Assembly (NCBI GenBank): GCA_900546775.1
Contig: UREM01000014.1
Location: forward strand, 1 to 46,630
Source of the DNA: an uncultured Collinsella sp.
Lineage (GTDB): Bacteria > Actinomycetota > Coriobacteriia > Coriobacteriales > Coriobacteriaceae
DNA length: 46,630 bases
Reading direction: 5' to 3'
Positions 33,033 through 41,647 of the stretch are shown here, piece by piece. The position numbers were made by a program, and so were the translations under genes. Numbering within the stretch: the stretch's first letter is position 1; each line of letters opens with the position of its first letter. The notes below the pieces were generated by a model that was not told the origin of the DNA, ran no database searches, and worked only from the letters and a program-made list of their open reading frames with translations.

Positions 33033-33668
33033 TTAGAACTCGGCAAATTCGGGAGCGCCGACCTCAATCTCCTCACGCCCCGCCATAAGCTCGCGCATCT
33101 TAGCGCAAAACGGCTCCTGCTCCCCCGCTTTAAACACTAAATGAATCGTCACGGCATCCGCATAATCGGTATCAGAAACCTTGGCACCCGAATCCTGCGC
33201 CAAGCGAAGCACCTGCTCATACTGTGGATAGGCCACATGCACGTCAACCGGCACGACGCTTGTCATCTCGACGATCTGCCCGGCCTCCTGAGCCGCGACC
33301 GCCGCCGCCTGCGTCGCCGCGGTATAGGCGCGCACCAAACCACCAGGCCCCAACAGCGTACCACCAAAATAGCGCGTCACTACGCAGCAAACATTTTTGA
33401 GCCCCGCGCCGCGCAGCACCTCGAGCGTCGGCATACCGCTCGTGCGGCTCGGCTCACCATCATCGCTCTGGCGCTCGCGTCCATCGACCAAAATCCACGC
33501 GGGAACATTATGCCGAGCGTCGTAATGACGTTTGCGAACCATCTCGATAAAGGCATTCGCCTCGTCCTCGGACTCAATATGGACCAGCTGGGCAATAAAC
33601 CGACTCTTGCGGTCCACAAACTCGCCCGAAGCCTCAATATTCGATTGCAGAGTAAAATAGCTGTCCAA
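33033..33668 (-). CDS. yigZ: YigZ/IMPACT family protein
   Basis: A 211-residue protein of the YigZ (UPF0029/IMPACT) family. The conserved block is SDDGEPSRTSGMPTLEVL, then VCCVVTRYFGGTLLGPGGLVRAY. The N-terminal part has FVDRKSRFIAQLVHI and ARHNVPAWIL. A C-terminal DUF1949-type domain follows. The precise cellular role is unsettled, although the mammalian relative inhibits the GCN2 pathway. Two adjacent TTG codons could be the start; 33668 is preferred because GAGGGG is five bases away, against two for 33671. The gene lies just downstream of rnpB on the same strand. Confidence 0.88.
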   Translation of the reverse strand: MDSYFTLQSNIEASGEFVDRKSRFIAQLVHIESEDEANAFIEMVRKRHYDARHNVPAWILVDGRERQSDDGEPSRTSGMPTLEVLRGAGLKNVCCVVTRYFGGTLLGPGGLVRAYTAATQAAAVAAQEAGQIVEMTSVVPVDVHVAYPQYEQVLRLAQDSGAKVSDTDYADAVTIHLVFKAGEQEPFCAKMRELMAGREEIEVGAPEFAEF

Positions 33669-33754
33669 CAAAGCCCCTCAACAAAATAAAGCGCAGCAAC
33701 AAACAGCCTCAATAATACGGCAAAGGCCGTACCGATTGTCAGGGTAACAAAAAT

Positions 33755-34116
33755 GCCAAGTGGGCCTGTAAGCCGGGTTCTGTCGTGAACGGTCATTTAT
33801 CTTGTCTGCACGTTACCGTGCAGCTCCACGCACGCTACCCGAACGCGGACCGGGCCGGCCCATAGCGTTCCTATTCGCGCTTGCTCCGGATGGGGCTTGC
33901 CAAGCCGCCATGTTGCCACGACGCTGGTGGTCTCTTACACCACCGTTTCAGCTTTTCCCTTTACGCCTTGCGGCGCAGGTGGGAGTCTTCTTTTCTGCGG
34001 CGCTTTCCGTCGGATCACTCCGCCCGGCCGTTAGCCGGCATCCCGCCCTCTGGAGCCCGGACTTTCCTCACGCGTACTGCAAGCAGCACATCGCGCGACC
34101 GTCTGGCCCACTCAGC
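33755..34116 (-). ncRNA. rnpB: RNase P RNA (bacterial type A)
   Basis: The catalytic RNA that trims tRNA 5' leaders. On the minus strand the universal segments are present: GAGGAAAGTCCGGGCTCC near the 5' end, the central GAAACGGTGG and AAGAGACCACC region, and CAGAACCCGGCTTACAG near the 3' end. The P1 helix forms between GAGTGGGCC (34113-34105) and GGCCCACTT (33766-33758), which sets the ends to within a few bases. The length is about 360 nt. Several open frames on both strands here are artefacts of this RNA gene. A promoter lies directly upstream, and a T-run follows P1. Confidence 0.97.
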
Positions 34117-34124
34117 AGTGCAAG

Positions 34125-34151
34125 AGTGTAACACACCGTTGCCGCAGGCAA
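34125..34151 (-). promoter_or_regulatory. rnpB promoter
   Basis: TACACT at 34130-34125 lies 8 nt before the expected 5' end of RNase P RNA. TTGCCT at 34151-34146 is a plausible -35 with a short 15-bp spacer. Confidence 0.6.
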
Positions 34152-34211
34152 TGGCACAACGCAAACGCTCGACACGATAAACCAAGAACCGCCATGCGCT
34201 ACAATGGTCCT

Positions 34212-34314
34212 GTCGATGGGCAACGTCGTCAGTCGAGACGCGACCGCGCTCCGCACCCCTCCGTCTACTCGGTGTGTTCCCGCCTCCTCCCCGAGGCGGG
34301 ATGTCGGCTTTTTT
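34212..34314 (+). ncRNA. Candidate small RNA transcript
   Basis: A -10-like TACAAT (34200-34205) is followed about 100 nt later by a terminator-like hairpin: CCCGCCTC (34279-34286) with GAGGCGGG (34293-34300), then a six-T run at 34309-34314. No ORF of note lies between, and no flanking plus-strand gene explains the terminator. The -35 is weak (ATAAAC), and the T-run starts 8 nt after the stem. It fits no family I can name. Confidence 0.35.
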
Positions 34315-34379
34315 CATGCACCGACAATCCAATAGCCTGTGGACAGCCCGGCAGCATTGCGCATCTCGGTGCCAAATGC

Positions 34380-34413
34380 AAAAAGGGACCCGTCCATTAC
34401 GGACGGATCCCTT
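34380..34413 (-). terminator. Terminator of rpsA
   Basis: AAGGGATCCGTCC pairs with GGACGGGTCCCTT (one mismatch) around GTAAT on the minus strand, followed by TTTTTG. Confidence 0.93.
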
Positions 34414-34437
34414 AAAACAAGTGATCGTCAAACCGAT

Positions 34438-35604
34438 TTACTCGGCGTCGGTCTCCTCGTCCTTCTTCTCGGAAGGCAGCGGGGTAACCTCGATCTCGAC
34501 GCCCAGAGTCTCAGCAGCAGACTTCATGGACAGGGAGATACGACGACGGTCGAGGTCGATTTCCATGACCTTGACCTGAACCTTGTCGCCCACGTGGGTG
34601 ACCTGAGAAGGCTGATCGACGTGCTTGTTGGCCATCTCGGAGATGTGCACCAGGCCCTCGATGCCCTCGCCCAGATCGACGAAAGCGCCGAACGGGACAA
34701 GCTTGGTCACAGTGCCCTCGACGATAGCGCCGACGGGATACTTCTTGACCAGTGCGCGCCACGGATCCTCGGTGGTCTGCTTGAGACCCAGGGAGATGCG
34801 CTCGCGGTTGAGATCGACGTCGAGAACCTCGACCTCGACCTCCTGGCCGACCTTGACAACCTCGGAAGGATGGTTGACGTGGTTCCAGGAGAGCTCGGAG
34901 ATGTGGATGAGGCCGTCGATACCGCCGAGGTCGACGAAGGCGCCGAAGTCGACGATGGAGGAAACGGTGCCCTGGAGACGCATGCCAGACTTGAGCTTGG
35001 ACAGGATCTCGGAGCGCTCGGCCTTACGGGACTCCTCGAGCACGACGCGACGGGAGAGGACAACGTTGTTGCGGTTGCGGTCCATCTCGATGACGCGGGC
35101 CTCGATGCGGGTGCCCATGTAGGAGGTGAGGTCCTTGACGCGACGGAGGTCGACGAGGGAAGCGGGCAGGAAGCCACGCAGGCCGATGTCGAGGATCAGG
35201 CCGCCCTTGACAACCTCGATAACCTCGCCCTCGACGTTCTCGCCGGAGTTGAACTTCTCCTCGATGCGGTTCCAAGCACGCTCGTACTCGGCACGCTTCT
35301 TGGACAGGACCAGACGACCGTCCTTGTCCTCCTTCTGGAGAACCAGAGCCTCGATGGGATCACCGAGTGCAACGATGTCTGCAGGGTTAGCGTCCTTGCG
35401 GATGGACAGCTCGCGGACCGGGATAACGCCCTCGGACTTGAATCCGATGTCAACGAGCACCTCGTCATGCTCGATCTTAACGACAGTGCCGTTAACGAGA
35501 TCGCCCTCATCAAAGTCGGTAATCGTACCGTCGATGAGGTTGTTCATCTCCTCCTCGTTGACATCGTCAAGAGAGAAAATGGACGAGTTCTGAATCTCAC
35601 TCAA
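34438..35604 (-). CDS. rpsA: 30S ribosomal protein S1
   Basis: A 388-residue S1 protein with four S1 RNA-binding repeats, the actinobacterial or Firmicute short form (E. coli has six repeats, 557 residues). The repeats start near residues 36 (GDLVNGTVVKI), 121 (GENVEGEVIEV), 206 (GMRLQGTVSSIVDFGAFVD) and 291 (GAIVEGTVTKLVPFGAFVD). The last two are the most canonical, each with GLIHISEL- or GLVHISEM-type strands. The N-terminus is acidic (SLDDVNEEEMNNLID), as is the C-terminal tail (PSEKKDEETDAE). The start is read as TTG at 35604, seven bases after AAAGGGG. It helps unstructured mRNAs bind the 30S subunit. Confidence 0.93.
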   Translation of the reverse strand: MSEIQNSSIFSLDDVNEEEMNNLIDGTITDFDEGDLVNGTVVKIEHDEVLVDIGFKSEGVIPVRELSIRKDANPADIVALGDPIEALVLQKEDKDGRLVLSKKRAEYERAWNRIEEKFNSGENVEGEVIEVVKGGLILDIGLRGFLPASLVDLRRVKDLTSYMGTRIEARVIEMDRNRNNVVLSRRVVLEESRKAERSEILSKLKSGMRLQGTVSSIVDFGAFVDLGGIDGLIHISELSWNHVNHPSEVVKVGQEVEVEVLDVDLNRERISLGLKQTTEDPWRALVKKYPVGAIVEGTVTKLVPFGAFVDLGEGIEGLVHISEMANKHVDQPSQVTHVGDKVQVKVMEIDLDRRRISLSMKSAAETLGVEIEVTPLPSEKKDEETDAE

Positions 35605-35919
35605 AGGTGGACCCCTTTCGAACTACGGGGCCCCGATTGCTAGGACCTACAGAAGGGTGCGACAAGCACACAACGTTTAGGAACACTCGGGAGCCGACAG
35701 ATACTAATGTGACGCTTATGCAATCACGTTCGTATAGGTTACGGGGAAATGAGTTCGATTTCAAGCGTGAACTGCCATTTTTTACTCGTATGGAGACTTT
35801 TTCGCAATCTTGTGAACGACTGTCTCCACAAGCTGACGATAAGCAGTTGGGCATACGGCTTTGGAGTAAAGTATCCCAAGCCAACGATTCTGGAACGATT
35901 TTTCGAGAAAGGTGCCCGC
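35605..35919. other. Divergent intergenic region rpsA / HAD hydrolase
   Basis: About 315 nt, lower in GC than the genes. It must hold the rpsA promoter (a TTGAAA with TAACCT 17 bp on, minus strand near 35760-35730, is one weak option) and that of the HAD gene. No RNA gene or repeat was recognised. An open frame from 35749 continues into the HAD gene but lacks family character before 35920. Confidence 0.4.
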
Positions 35920-36678
35920 GTGCTCAAAGCAGTCGTTTTCGATATGGACGAAACGCTTCTTAGCATCAACCTCAACGCGTTCATCCTTCGATATTTTAAG
36001 GATGTCTCTTCGATGCTCGCGGATATCGGGCGCCGCAGCCGCGGTGGCACGATGGCACGCCTCGGCACCATCCTGGTCGACCTCAACGCCAATCGCCGCA
36101 GCGGCACGGACAACCGCACCAATCTTGAGTTTTACCAAGAAGAGGTCAAGCGCCGATGCGGGATTTGCCTCTCCGATCCCCTCATCTACGAGGCGTTTAC
36201 CTACTACGACCGCGAAGTTCTTCCGTACAAGAATGACGAACTCATCAACGCCCATGCCATGCCGGGCGCACACGCCGCGCTCCAGGCCGTACAGGACGCA
36301 GGGCTGCGCTGCGCGCTCTTTACCAACCCCAGCTTTCCGCAGGGGGCCATCGAGTGCCGCATGGGTTGGGGCGACCTGGCCGACGCCCCCTTTGAGCTCG
36401 TCACGCACATGGGAAACGCCACCCGCTGCAAGCCTGATGCCACCTACTATCTAGAGCAGCTTCAGGTGATGGGGCTCGAACCGCACGAGGTCCTTATGGT
36501 GGGCAACGATCCCAAACGCGACTTCCCTAGCCCCGCCTGCGGCATTCAGACTGCCTATGTAGGCCAGGGAAAACCCGGCCGAGCTACCTGGCGCGGAACC
36601 ATGGAAGGCTTCGCCCGCGACTTTAACGCCGTAGTAGAAGCCTTCTACGAACACCAAGTAGCGGAAGAGTTGTCCTAA
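35920..36678 (+). CDS. HAD-family hydrolase
   Basis: A 252-residue haloacid dehalogenase-like hydrolase, probably a phosphatase for a small metabolite. Motif I is VVFDMDETLLS (nucleophile Asp near residue 8), motif II is ALFTNPS, and the lysine of motif III lies in CKPDATYYLEQL. Motif IV is MVGNDPKRDFPSPACGIQTAYV. A helical cap lies between motifs I and II. The start is taken as GTG at 35920 with AAAGGTG six bases upstream; the longer frame from 35749 adds 57 residues with no family match. Its stop codon overlaps that of the convergent cysteine desulfidase gene by 4 nt. The substrate is unknown. Confidence 0.82.
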   Translation: MLKAVVFDMDETLLSINLNAFILRYFKDVSSMLADIGRRSRGGTMARLGTILVDLNANRRSGTDNRTNLEFYQEEVKRRCGICLSDPLIYEAFTYYDREVLPYKNDELINAHAMPGAHAALQAVQDAGLRCALFTNPSFPQGAIECRMGWGDLADAPFELVTHMGNATRCKPDATYYLEQLQVMGLEPHEVLMVGNDPKRDFPSPACGIQTAYVGQGKPGRATWRGTMEGFARDFNAVVEAFYEHQVAEELS

Positions 36679-37994
36679 CAGACTCGAGTCTTGCCGATCA
36701 TGATGTTGAGGATCTCGACGTCGGTGTCCTTCATGCCCACGCGGCCTACGTAGCCCATACTGGCGATTGTCTGCTCAACGGTATCTTGGATCAGGCCCTC
36801 GCCGGCGCGGAAGCCGCGACCCTGCATGGCCATATCATGGCCCAGGATCGCTGCATCGACGGCAGCCGAGATCTTGGCGGCACAGCTCGCCTTGGCGCCA
36901 TCGCACACGATGCCGCCAACGTTACCGAGCGTGTTCGAAACCGTCGCGCCAATCTGCTCGCGCGTGCCACCGCACAGCCAGGTAATCGCAGCACCGGCAC
37001 CGCACGCAGCGCAAATAGCACCGCAAAACGCCGAGAGCGCACCAATATAGCTCTTGATATGCACGGCGATAAGATCGGACAGCATCACGGCGCGCACCAG
37101 GCGCTCGTGGTCGCAGCGCAGGTACTCGGCATACTCCATGACGGGCAGTGCGCAGGTAATGCCCTGATTGCCCGAGCCGCACACAATGGCGACCGGCAGC
37201 GCGCAACCGTTCATGCGGGCGTCGGACCCGGCGGCCGCACGGGCACGGGCACGGCAGGCGACGTCATCGGCACGAGCACCCAGCAGCGTACGACCCACCT
37301 CGGCGCCCCAAGCGTGCGCAAGGCCCTCGGCACTGATTGCGCCATTCAGCTCAATCTGACGCTCAACGGCAGCGCGGGCGCCCTCAATGTCACCGTCCTC
37401 GATAAAGTCGATGATGGAATCAATGGACATGGGCGTATCGGCGTTATCTGCCGCACGCTCGGCCACCACGCGCTCGGCGCAGGCGGCGCACTCCCCCGCC
37501 GACTTGCCGCATACCGGAATACCATCGAGCGTATGGCACGTGACATTAGTGTGGTGATCGGTAATCTCGACGACCGCGGTATGGCCCCCGGCCGTCGCAG
37601 TCACCTTGATGTAGAGGTTGGGCACACCCTCGACAAGCGACACATCGCAGTAGCCGGCGTCGGCGAGGAGCTCGGCCACGCGAGCGCGGTCTTCATCGTT
37701 AACGCTCTCGAGCACCTCGAGCGCGCTCTTAGCGTCGCCGCCCACGGCACCCAGCACGGCCGCGGCTTCAATACCGTGCATACCGCCCGAGTTGGGCACG
37801 GTCACGCTCTTAACGTTCTTGATAATGTTGCCCGAGCAGGCAACATCCATATGATCGGGTTCGCAACCGAGCGTCTGGCTCGCCAGCGCCGCTGCATAGG
37901 CAACGGCAATGGGCTCGGTGCAGCCGAGTGCACAGACAAGCTCGCGGTTCAAAACATCGCAAAACGCGGCATCACGGATGGAATCGGTAGGCAT
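36675..37994 (-). CDS. cyuA: L-cysteine desulfidase (CyuA/YhaM, UPF0597 family)
   Basis: A 439-residue iron-sulfur dehydratase-like protein of the UPF0597 family, which splits cysteine to pyruvate, ammonia and sulfide. Typical features are the start RELVCALGCTEPIAVAYAAA (Cys21 and Cys25), ACSGNIIKNVKSVTVPNSGG, the central GSGNQGITCALPV, and FCGAICAACGAGAAI near the end. Together these supply [4Fe-4S] ligands. The start is ATG at 37994 with AGGAGAT upstream. It is transcribed away from rpiB, with a TTTGAT/ATCAAA dyad in between. Sulfide release could support iron-sulfur or selenium chemistry, but no direct link is visible. A serine dehydratase-like activity is the alternative. Confidence 0.88.
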   Translation of the reverse strand: MPTDSIRDAAFCDVLNRELVCALGCTEPIAVAYAAALASQTLGCEPDHMDVACSGNIIKNVKSVTVPNSGGMHGIEAAAVLGAVGGDAKSALEVLESVNDEDRARVAELLADAGYCDVSLVEGVPNLYIKVTATAGGHTAVVEITDHHTNVTCHTLDGIPVCGKSAGECAACAERVVAERAADNADTPMSIDSIIDFIEDGDIEGARAAVERQIELNGAISAEGLAHAWGAEVGRTLLGARADDVACRARARAAAGSDARMNGCALPVAIVCGSGNQGITCALPVMEYAEYLRCDHERLVRAVMLSDLIAVHIKSYIGALSAFCGAICAACGAGAAITWLCGGTREQIGATVSNTLGNVGGIVCDGAKASCAAKISAAVDAAILGHDMAMQGRGFRAGEGLIQDTVEQTIASMGYVGRVGMKDTDVEILNIMIGKTRVC

Positions 37995-38048
37995 AGGTAT
38001 CTCCTGCTTGCATAACGGGCTGGACTTTCAAAAAAGTTGGCTCCTTTA

Positions 38049-38068
38049 TTTGATAACAATGCATCAAA
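38049..38068. promoter_or_regulatory. Candidate operator upstream of cyuA
   Basis: TTTGAT, eight bases, ATCAAA: an AT-rich dyad about 55 nt upstream of cyuA, within the 270-nt divergent region shared with rpiB. A regulator such as a cysteine-responsive CyuR is conceivable, but no match is claimed. Confidence 0.35.
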
Positions 38069-38264
38069 AACCGCAACCACGGTTCCGGCGGACGGCGCTC
38101 AAGCACAAATTGGCGGCATTATTCATGAGAGGCCGGTCTTGTTGCCTGCTAAAGCGTTTGACCAAAAAACGCCCGAGCGTTTACGCAAAAGTCGCGCTAT
38201 CATGCAGTCGAACGCGGTAAACACCTTTAGCATTTGCGCCGCACAGACCAGAGAGGAACCATCC

Positions 38265-38732
38265 ATGAAGATCGGTATCGGTAACGACCACGCCGCCGTC
38301 GAGCTCAAGAACATCATTTCCGAGCACCTGAAGGAGCGCGGCTGCGAGGTCGTGAACTTTGGCACCGACACCTCCGAGAGCTTCGACTACCCCATCGCCG
38401 GTTACAAAGTGGGCAAGGCCGTTGCCAACGGCGACGTTGACCTGGGTATCCTGATCTGCGGCACCGGCGTCGGGATCAGCCTGGCTGCCAACAAGGTCGA
38501 GGGCGTACGCGCCGTCGTGTGCTCCGAGCCCTTCAGCGCCAAGCTCTCGCGCATGCACAACAACACCAACGTGCTCGCCTTTGGCGCCCGCGTCGTTGGC
38601 TCCGAGCTCGCCAAGATGATCGTCGACGAGTGGCTCGACGCCGAGTTTGAGGGCGGCCGTCACGAGCGTCGCGTTAACCTCCTCAACGAGATCGACCACA
38701 CGCGCGGCCTTAAGATCGTCGACGAGGCCTAA
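38265..38732 (+). CDS. rpiB: Ribose-5-phosphate isomerase B
   Basis: A 155-residue RpiB/LacAB-family sugar isomerase that interconverts ribose 5-phosphate and ribulose 5-phosphate in the pentose phosphate pathway. It starts MKIGIGNDHAAVELK (substrate-contacting Asp8 and His9). The catalytic cysteine is Cys65 in GILICGTGVGISLAANK, and HNNTNVLAFGARVVG follows. The start is ATG at 38265 with GAGAGGAA upstream; an open frame from 38037 is spurious. The length is normal (E. coli 149). A terminator follows at 38763. LacA/LacB-type isomerases share the fold, but a single gene of this kind is usually RpiB. Confidence 0.92.
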   Translation: MKIGIGNDHAAVELKNIISEHLKERGCEVVNFGTDTSESFDYPIAGYKVGKAVANGDVDLGILICGTGVGISLAANKVEGVRAVVCSEPFSAKLSRMHNNTNVLAFGARVVGSELAKMIVDEWLDAEFEGGRHERRVNLLNEIDHTRGLKIVDEA

Positions 38733-38762
38733 AGATTCACAAAGCCATACGACGCTAACGCC

Positions 38763-38801
38763 AGCCCCCGCCCGGAAGAAACATCCGGACGGGGGCTCTT
38801 T
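38763..38801 (+). terminator. Terminator of rpiB
   Basis: AGCCCCCGCCCGGA (38763-38776) pairs with 38784-38797 with one mismatch; CTTT follows. Confidence 0.78.
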
Positions 38802-38839
38802 AGTAGATTTGTGGGGGTTTACCAAAAGTCTACTGGAAT

Positions 38840-38874
38840 AAAAAGGGCGCCGCGGATGAAGTTCCGCGGCGCCC
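38840..38874 (-). terminator. Terminator of ndk
   Basis: GGGCGCCGCGGA (38845-38856) pairs perfectly with 38863-38874, and the minus strand continues with TTTTTATT. Confidence 0.9.
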
Positions 38875-38912
38875 AAGCCACACGCTAACAGCTTTAAGGA
38901 GTCAAAGCTGGT

Positions 38913-39317
38913 TTAGCCAAAAAAGCGCTTGATCTCGATCTCGGCGTTCTCCAGGCAGTCGGAGCCGTGGATCACGTTGGCGTTGACATCGACAGCAAAG
39001 TCGCCGCGAATGGTGCCGGGGGCAGCATCAAGCGGGTTGGTGGCGCCCATAAGGGTGCGCATCTTGGAGACAGCGGAGAGGCCGGAAACGACCATCTTGA
39101 CGACCGGACCGCTCGTCATAAAGTCGCAGAGACCGCCAAAGAAGGGCTTGTCGGCCAGATGGGCGTAGTGCTCCTCGACGGTAGCGCGCTCGAGCGTGGT
39201 CATCTCCATGCGCTCGATAACAAGGCCGCTGCGCTCAATGCGAGCAACGATCTCGCCGATCTTGCGATCGCGCACGGCGTCGGGCTTAATCATGATGAAG
39301 GTCTTCTCGATAGCCAT
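38913..39317 (-). CDS. ndk: Nucleoside diphosphate kinase
   Basis: A 134-residue nucleoside diphosphate kinase that transfers phosphate between nucleoside triphosphates and diphosphates through a phosphohistidine. The active-site histidine is His117 in NVIHGSD, and Lys11 in MIKPDAV binds the phosphates. LMGATNPLDAAPGTIRGDFAVD is the conserved loop before it. The start is ATG at 39317 with AAAGG upstream; an extension to 39359 is not family-like. A promoter (TTGTTT, 17 bp, TGTTAC) lies about 70 nt upstream, and a terminator follows. The gene is monocistronic. Confidence 0.95.
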   Translation of the reverse strand: MAIEKTFIMIKPDAVRDRKIGEIVARIERSGLVIERMEMTTLERATVEEHYAHLADKPFFGGLCDFMTSGPVVKMVVSGLSAVSKMRTLMGATNPLDAAPGTIRGDFAVDVNANVIHGSDCLENAEIEIKRFFG

Positions 39318-39383
39318 AAGGTAGCCTTTCAAGTAGGTTCGCGCGTGCCCAAGTCCCATTCCGGCACCCGCCTGGACTGCATC

Positions 39384-39412
39384 GTAACAGAGTTCTAGCT
39401 GCAGTTAAACAA
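39384..39412 (-). promoter_or_regulatory. Likely ndk promoter
   Basis: TTGTTT (39412-39407), a 17-bp spacer and TGTTAC (39389-39384). The -10 is weak, but spacing and position are right. Confidence 0.45.
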
Positions 39413-39616
39413 AAAGCCGTTTATTGAAGCGTTATTATTTATTAAAGCGCTCCATATGTGTCACTTCTGTTTCGAAGCCCGACTAGAGTACCATCCGTCC
39501 CACTTTCAACTGCAACGAACAGAACGGGCGGTCGATTGTCGCCCGTGAACGCACCCCCTTCACAACCTGCGCAAATGTCCTACAGAAGTTCTCGACAAGC
39601 TCCTTCCTTCTCTATA

Positions 39617-39649
39617 ACAAAACGGGTGCCCACCATAGCGGGCACCCGT
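39617..39649 (-). terminator. Terminator of argH
   Basis: ACGGGTGCCC pairs perfectly with GGGCACCCGT (39622-39631 with 39640-39649), with TTTTG following on the minus strand. It lies about 45 nt past the argH stop. Confidence 0.88.
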
Positions 39650-39694
39650 AAAGGCAAAATATGATGAACACACCAGACAGACGCATCCAATAAG

Positions 39695-41125
39695 CTAATT
39701 AGCTCCGTGGCCCATCTCGACGACCTTGGATAACGAGCCAAACACACCCTCATCGGCCGCGAGCTGCGCCTCGGCGCTTCCCAACTGCACGGCAACGGCA
39801 GCAGGGGCGGTACCACCCTCGGTCGTGCGCGCGGCGACAATCGACGGGATGTCGAGTGCCTCGGTAATGTCGCGCTCAAAGAGCGGACTTGCCTCCTGAA
39901 ACACCTCAAACGGCAGGTCCTCAAGATTGCAGCCGCGCTTCTCACACATCAGGACAAGATGACCCACCACGGCATGTGCCTCGCGGAACGGCAGGCCGCG
40001 CTTTGCCAGGTAATCGGCAACATCAGTGGCTGCCAAGTGGCCCACACCACACTCGCGCGCCATGGCATCCTCGTTGACGGTCCAGGTCGAAATCATTCCG
40101 GCCATAACGGACAGGCACTGCATGAGCGTGTGAGCGGTATCGAGCGCGCCCTCCTTGTCCTCCTGCAAGTCCTTGTTATAAGCGAGCGGCAGGCCCTTCA
40201 TGGTCACCAGCAGCTGCACCAGGTTGCCGTACACGCGACCGCTCTTACCGCGGATAAGCTCGGCAAAGTCGGGATTCTTCTTCTGCGGCATGATGGACGA
40301 GCCGGTGGAGTAGGAGTCTGAAAGCGTGATAAAGCCAAATTCGGAGCTCGACCACAGCACGATCTCCTCGGAAAGACGCGACAGGTGCATCGCCATGACG
40401 GATCCGGCGTAATGCAGATCGAGCAGGAAATCACGGTCGGAAACCGCATCGAGCGAGTTGGGAATCACGCCCGCAAAGCCAAGTTCGGCAGCCGTCATCT
40501 GGCGATCGAGCGGATAGCTCGTACCGGCAAGCGCGGCAGCACCCAGCGGGCAGTTGTCGGCGGCATCAAAGGCGGCCTTCAGGCGCGTAAAGTCGCGCGC
40601 GAACATCCAGGAATACGCCAGCAGATGATGCGAGAGCAGCACGGGCTGAGCGTGCTGCATATGCGTGTAGCCCGGAAGAATCACCTTGTCGTACTTCTTG
40701 GCCGCATCCACCAGCACATGGCGCAGCTCAAGATTGGCCTCCATGAGCTCCTTGGCCAGCGCCTTGACGCCCAGGCGCGTATCGGTCGCCACCTGGTCGT
40801 TGCGCGAACGCCCAGTATGCAAGCGTTTGCCAGCCTCGCCGATACGACGCGTCAGCTCGCTTTCGATGGACATATGAATGTCCTCGTCGTTGATATCAAA
40901 GGTGAAGTTGCCGGCATCGATATCCTGTTCGATTCCGGTCAGGCCCTCGGCAATCGCCTGCTCGTCCTCGGCGCTGATAATGCCCTGGGCCGCCAGCATC
41001 TTGGCATGTGCCTTAGATCCGGCGATATCCTGCTTATAGAGATGTTTGTCAACCGGCAACGACGCGCCAAACTCCTGCGTGACCTCGGCCACGCCTGCCT
41101 CAAAACGACCGCCCCAAAGAGCCAT
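39695..41125 (-). CDS. argH: Argininosuccinate lyase
   Basis: A 476-residue argininosuccinate lyase, which splits argininosuccinate to arginine and fumarate in the last step of arginine synthesis. It starts ALWGGRFEAG as the family does. Other conserved parts are DEDIHMSIESELTRRIG, LHTGRSRNDQVATDTRL, YTHMQHAQPV, and the fumarase/aspartase signature GSSIMPQKKNPD near residue 280 that carries the catalytic serine loop. The start is ATG at 41125 with AAAGGGG upstream; the frame to 41200 is not needed. It follows argG (upstream, same strand), separated by about 520 nt that holds a hairpin and a small ORF. Confidence 0.95.
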   Translation of the reverse strand: MALWGGRFEAGVAEVTQEFGASLPVDKHLYKQDIAGSKAHAKMLAAQGIISAEDEQAIAEGLTGIEQDIDAGNFTFDINDEDIHMSIESELTRRIGEAGKRLHTGRSRNDQVATDTRLGVKALAKELMEANLELRHVLVDAAKKYDKVILPGYTHMQHAQPVLLSHHLLAYSWMFARDFTRLKAAFDAADNCPLGAAALAGTSYPLDRQMTAAELGFAGVIPNSLDAVSDRDFLLDLHYAGSVMAMHLSRLSEEIVLWSSSEFGFITLSDSYSTGSSIMPQKKNPDFAELIRGKSGRVYGNLVQLLVTMKGLPLAYNKDLQEDKEGALDTAHTLMQCLSVMAGMISTWTVNEDAMARECGVGHLAATDVADYLAKRGLPFREAHAVVGHLVLMCEKRGCNLEDLPFEVFQEASPLFERDITEALDIPSIVAARTTEGGTAPAAVAVQLGSAEAQLAADEGVFGSLSKVVEMGHGAN

Positions 41126-41243
41126 GGAACCGTCCCCTTTCATCAAATCCCAAAACAAGCGCCCAAAGCAATGCGCCCTGTCGCTAAAGCGATTTCTCAA
41201 CCGCTAGTTTTGTATATTCCCCACCATGTGCGAGGCCATATAG

Positions 41244-41414
41244 CTAATTTGCAAAGAAGTGACGCGCCATGCACTTGGCGCCCAACGTCTCCCTCCGAAT
41301 GTTGCCCTGCGAACCATCGATCCAGGCCTTTAGGCTCATAGGAACGTCCTCGACCTTTGCCGCATCGAACTCGGGCGCGAGGGCAAGTAAAGCATGCGCG
41401 ATAGCATTGAACAT
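41244..41414 (-). CDS. Small ORF between argG and argH (56 residues)
   Basis: ATG at 41414 with GGGGAG nine bases upstream encodes a peptide beginning MFNAIAHALLALAPEFDA and ending CMARHFFAN before TAG. Hydrophobic residues are spaced as in an amphipathic helix at the start, followed by a basic second half (GNIRRETLGAKCMAR). It matches no family I recognise. The in-frame upstream part to 41480 has no start site of quality. The hairpin at 41465-41494 lies just upstream, so it could be transcribed from its own promoter or as part of argG-argH. It may be a real small protein or chance. Confidence 0.4.
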   Translation of the reverse strand: MFNAIAHALLALAPEFDAAKVEDVPMSLKAWIDGSQGNIRRETLGAKCMARHFFAN

Positions 41415-41464
41415 AATGGATACTCCCCATATATATAGGCGCAGGGCCGTCAAATTGATAGGAG

Positions 41465-41494
41465 GAGCCCCGCCGGACAACCCCGGCGGGGCTC
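41465..41494 (-). terminator. Strong hairpin downstream of argG
   Basis: GAGCCCCGCCGG pairs perfectly with CCGGCGGGGCTC (12 bp, 6-nt loop). It lies about 150 nt after argG without a T-run, so it may be an attenuating or stabilising structure rather than a full terminator. Confidence 0.5.
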
Positions 41495-41647
41495 GGACTC
41501 AGCCGCAGACGCGGCATCATATATGCGGGCGGAACGTAGGGGCCACCGATGTTAAGAAGTGTCAGCAAGCATAACGAAAGGTAGGGACCCCATGCGCCCG
41601 TTATGTATCACGCGGATGGGCCGCGCGGATACCAAAGGAAGGAGGCG

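Noticed and set aside
34198..34207. GCTACAATGG, identical to a conserved 16S rRNA segment
   Set aside because: Only ten bases match; the surroundings bear no resemblance to rRNA.
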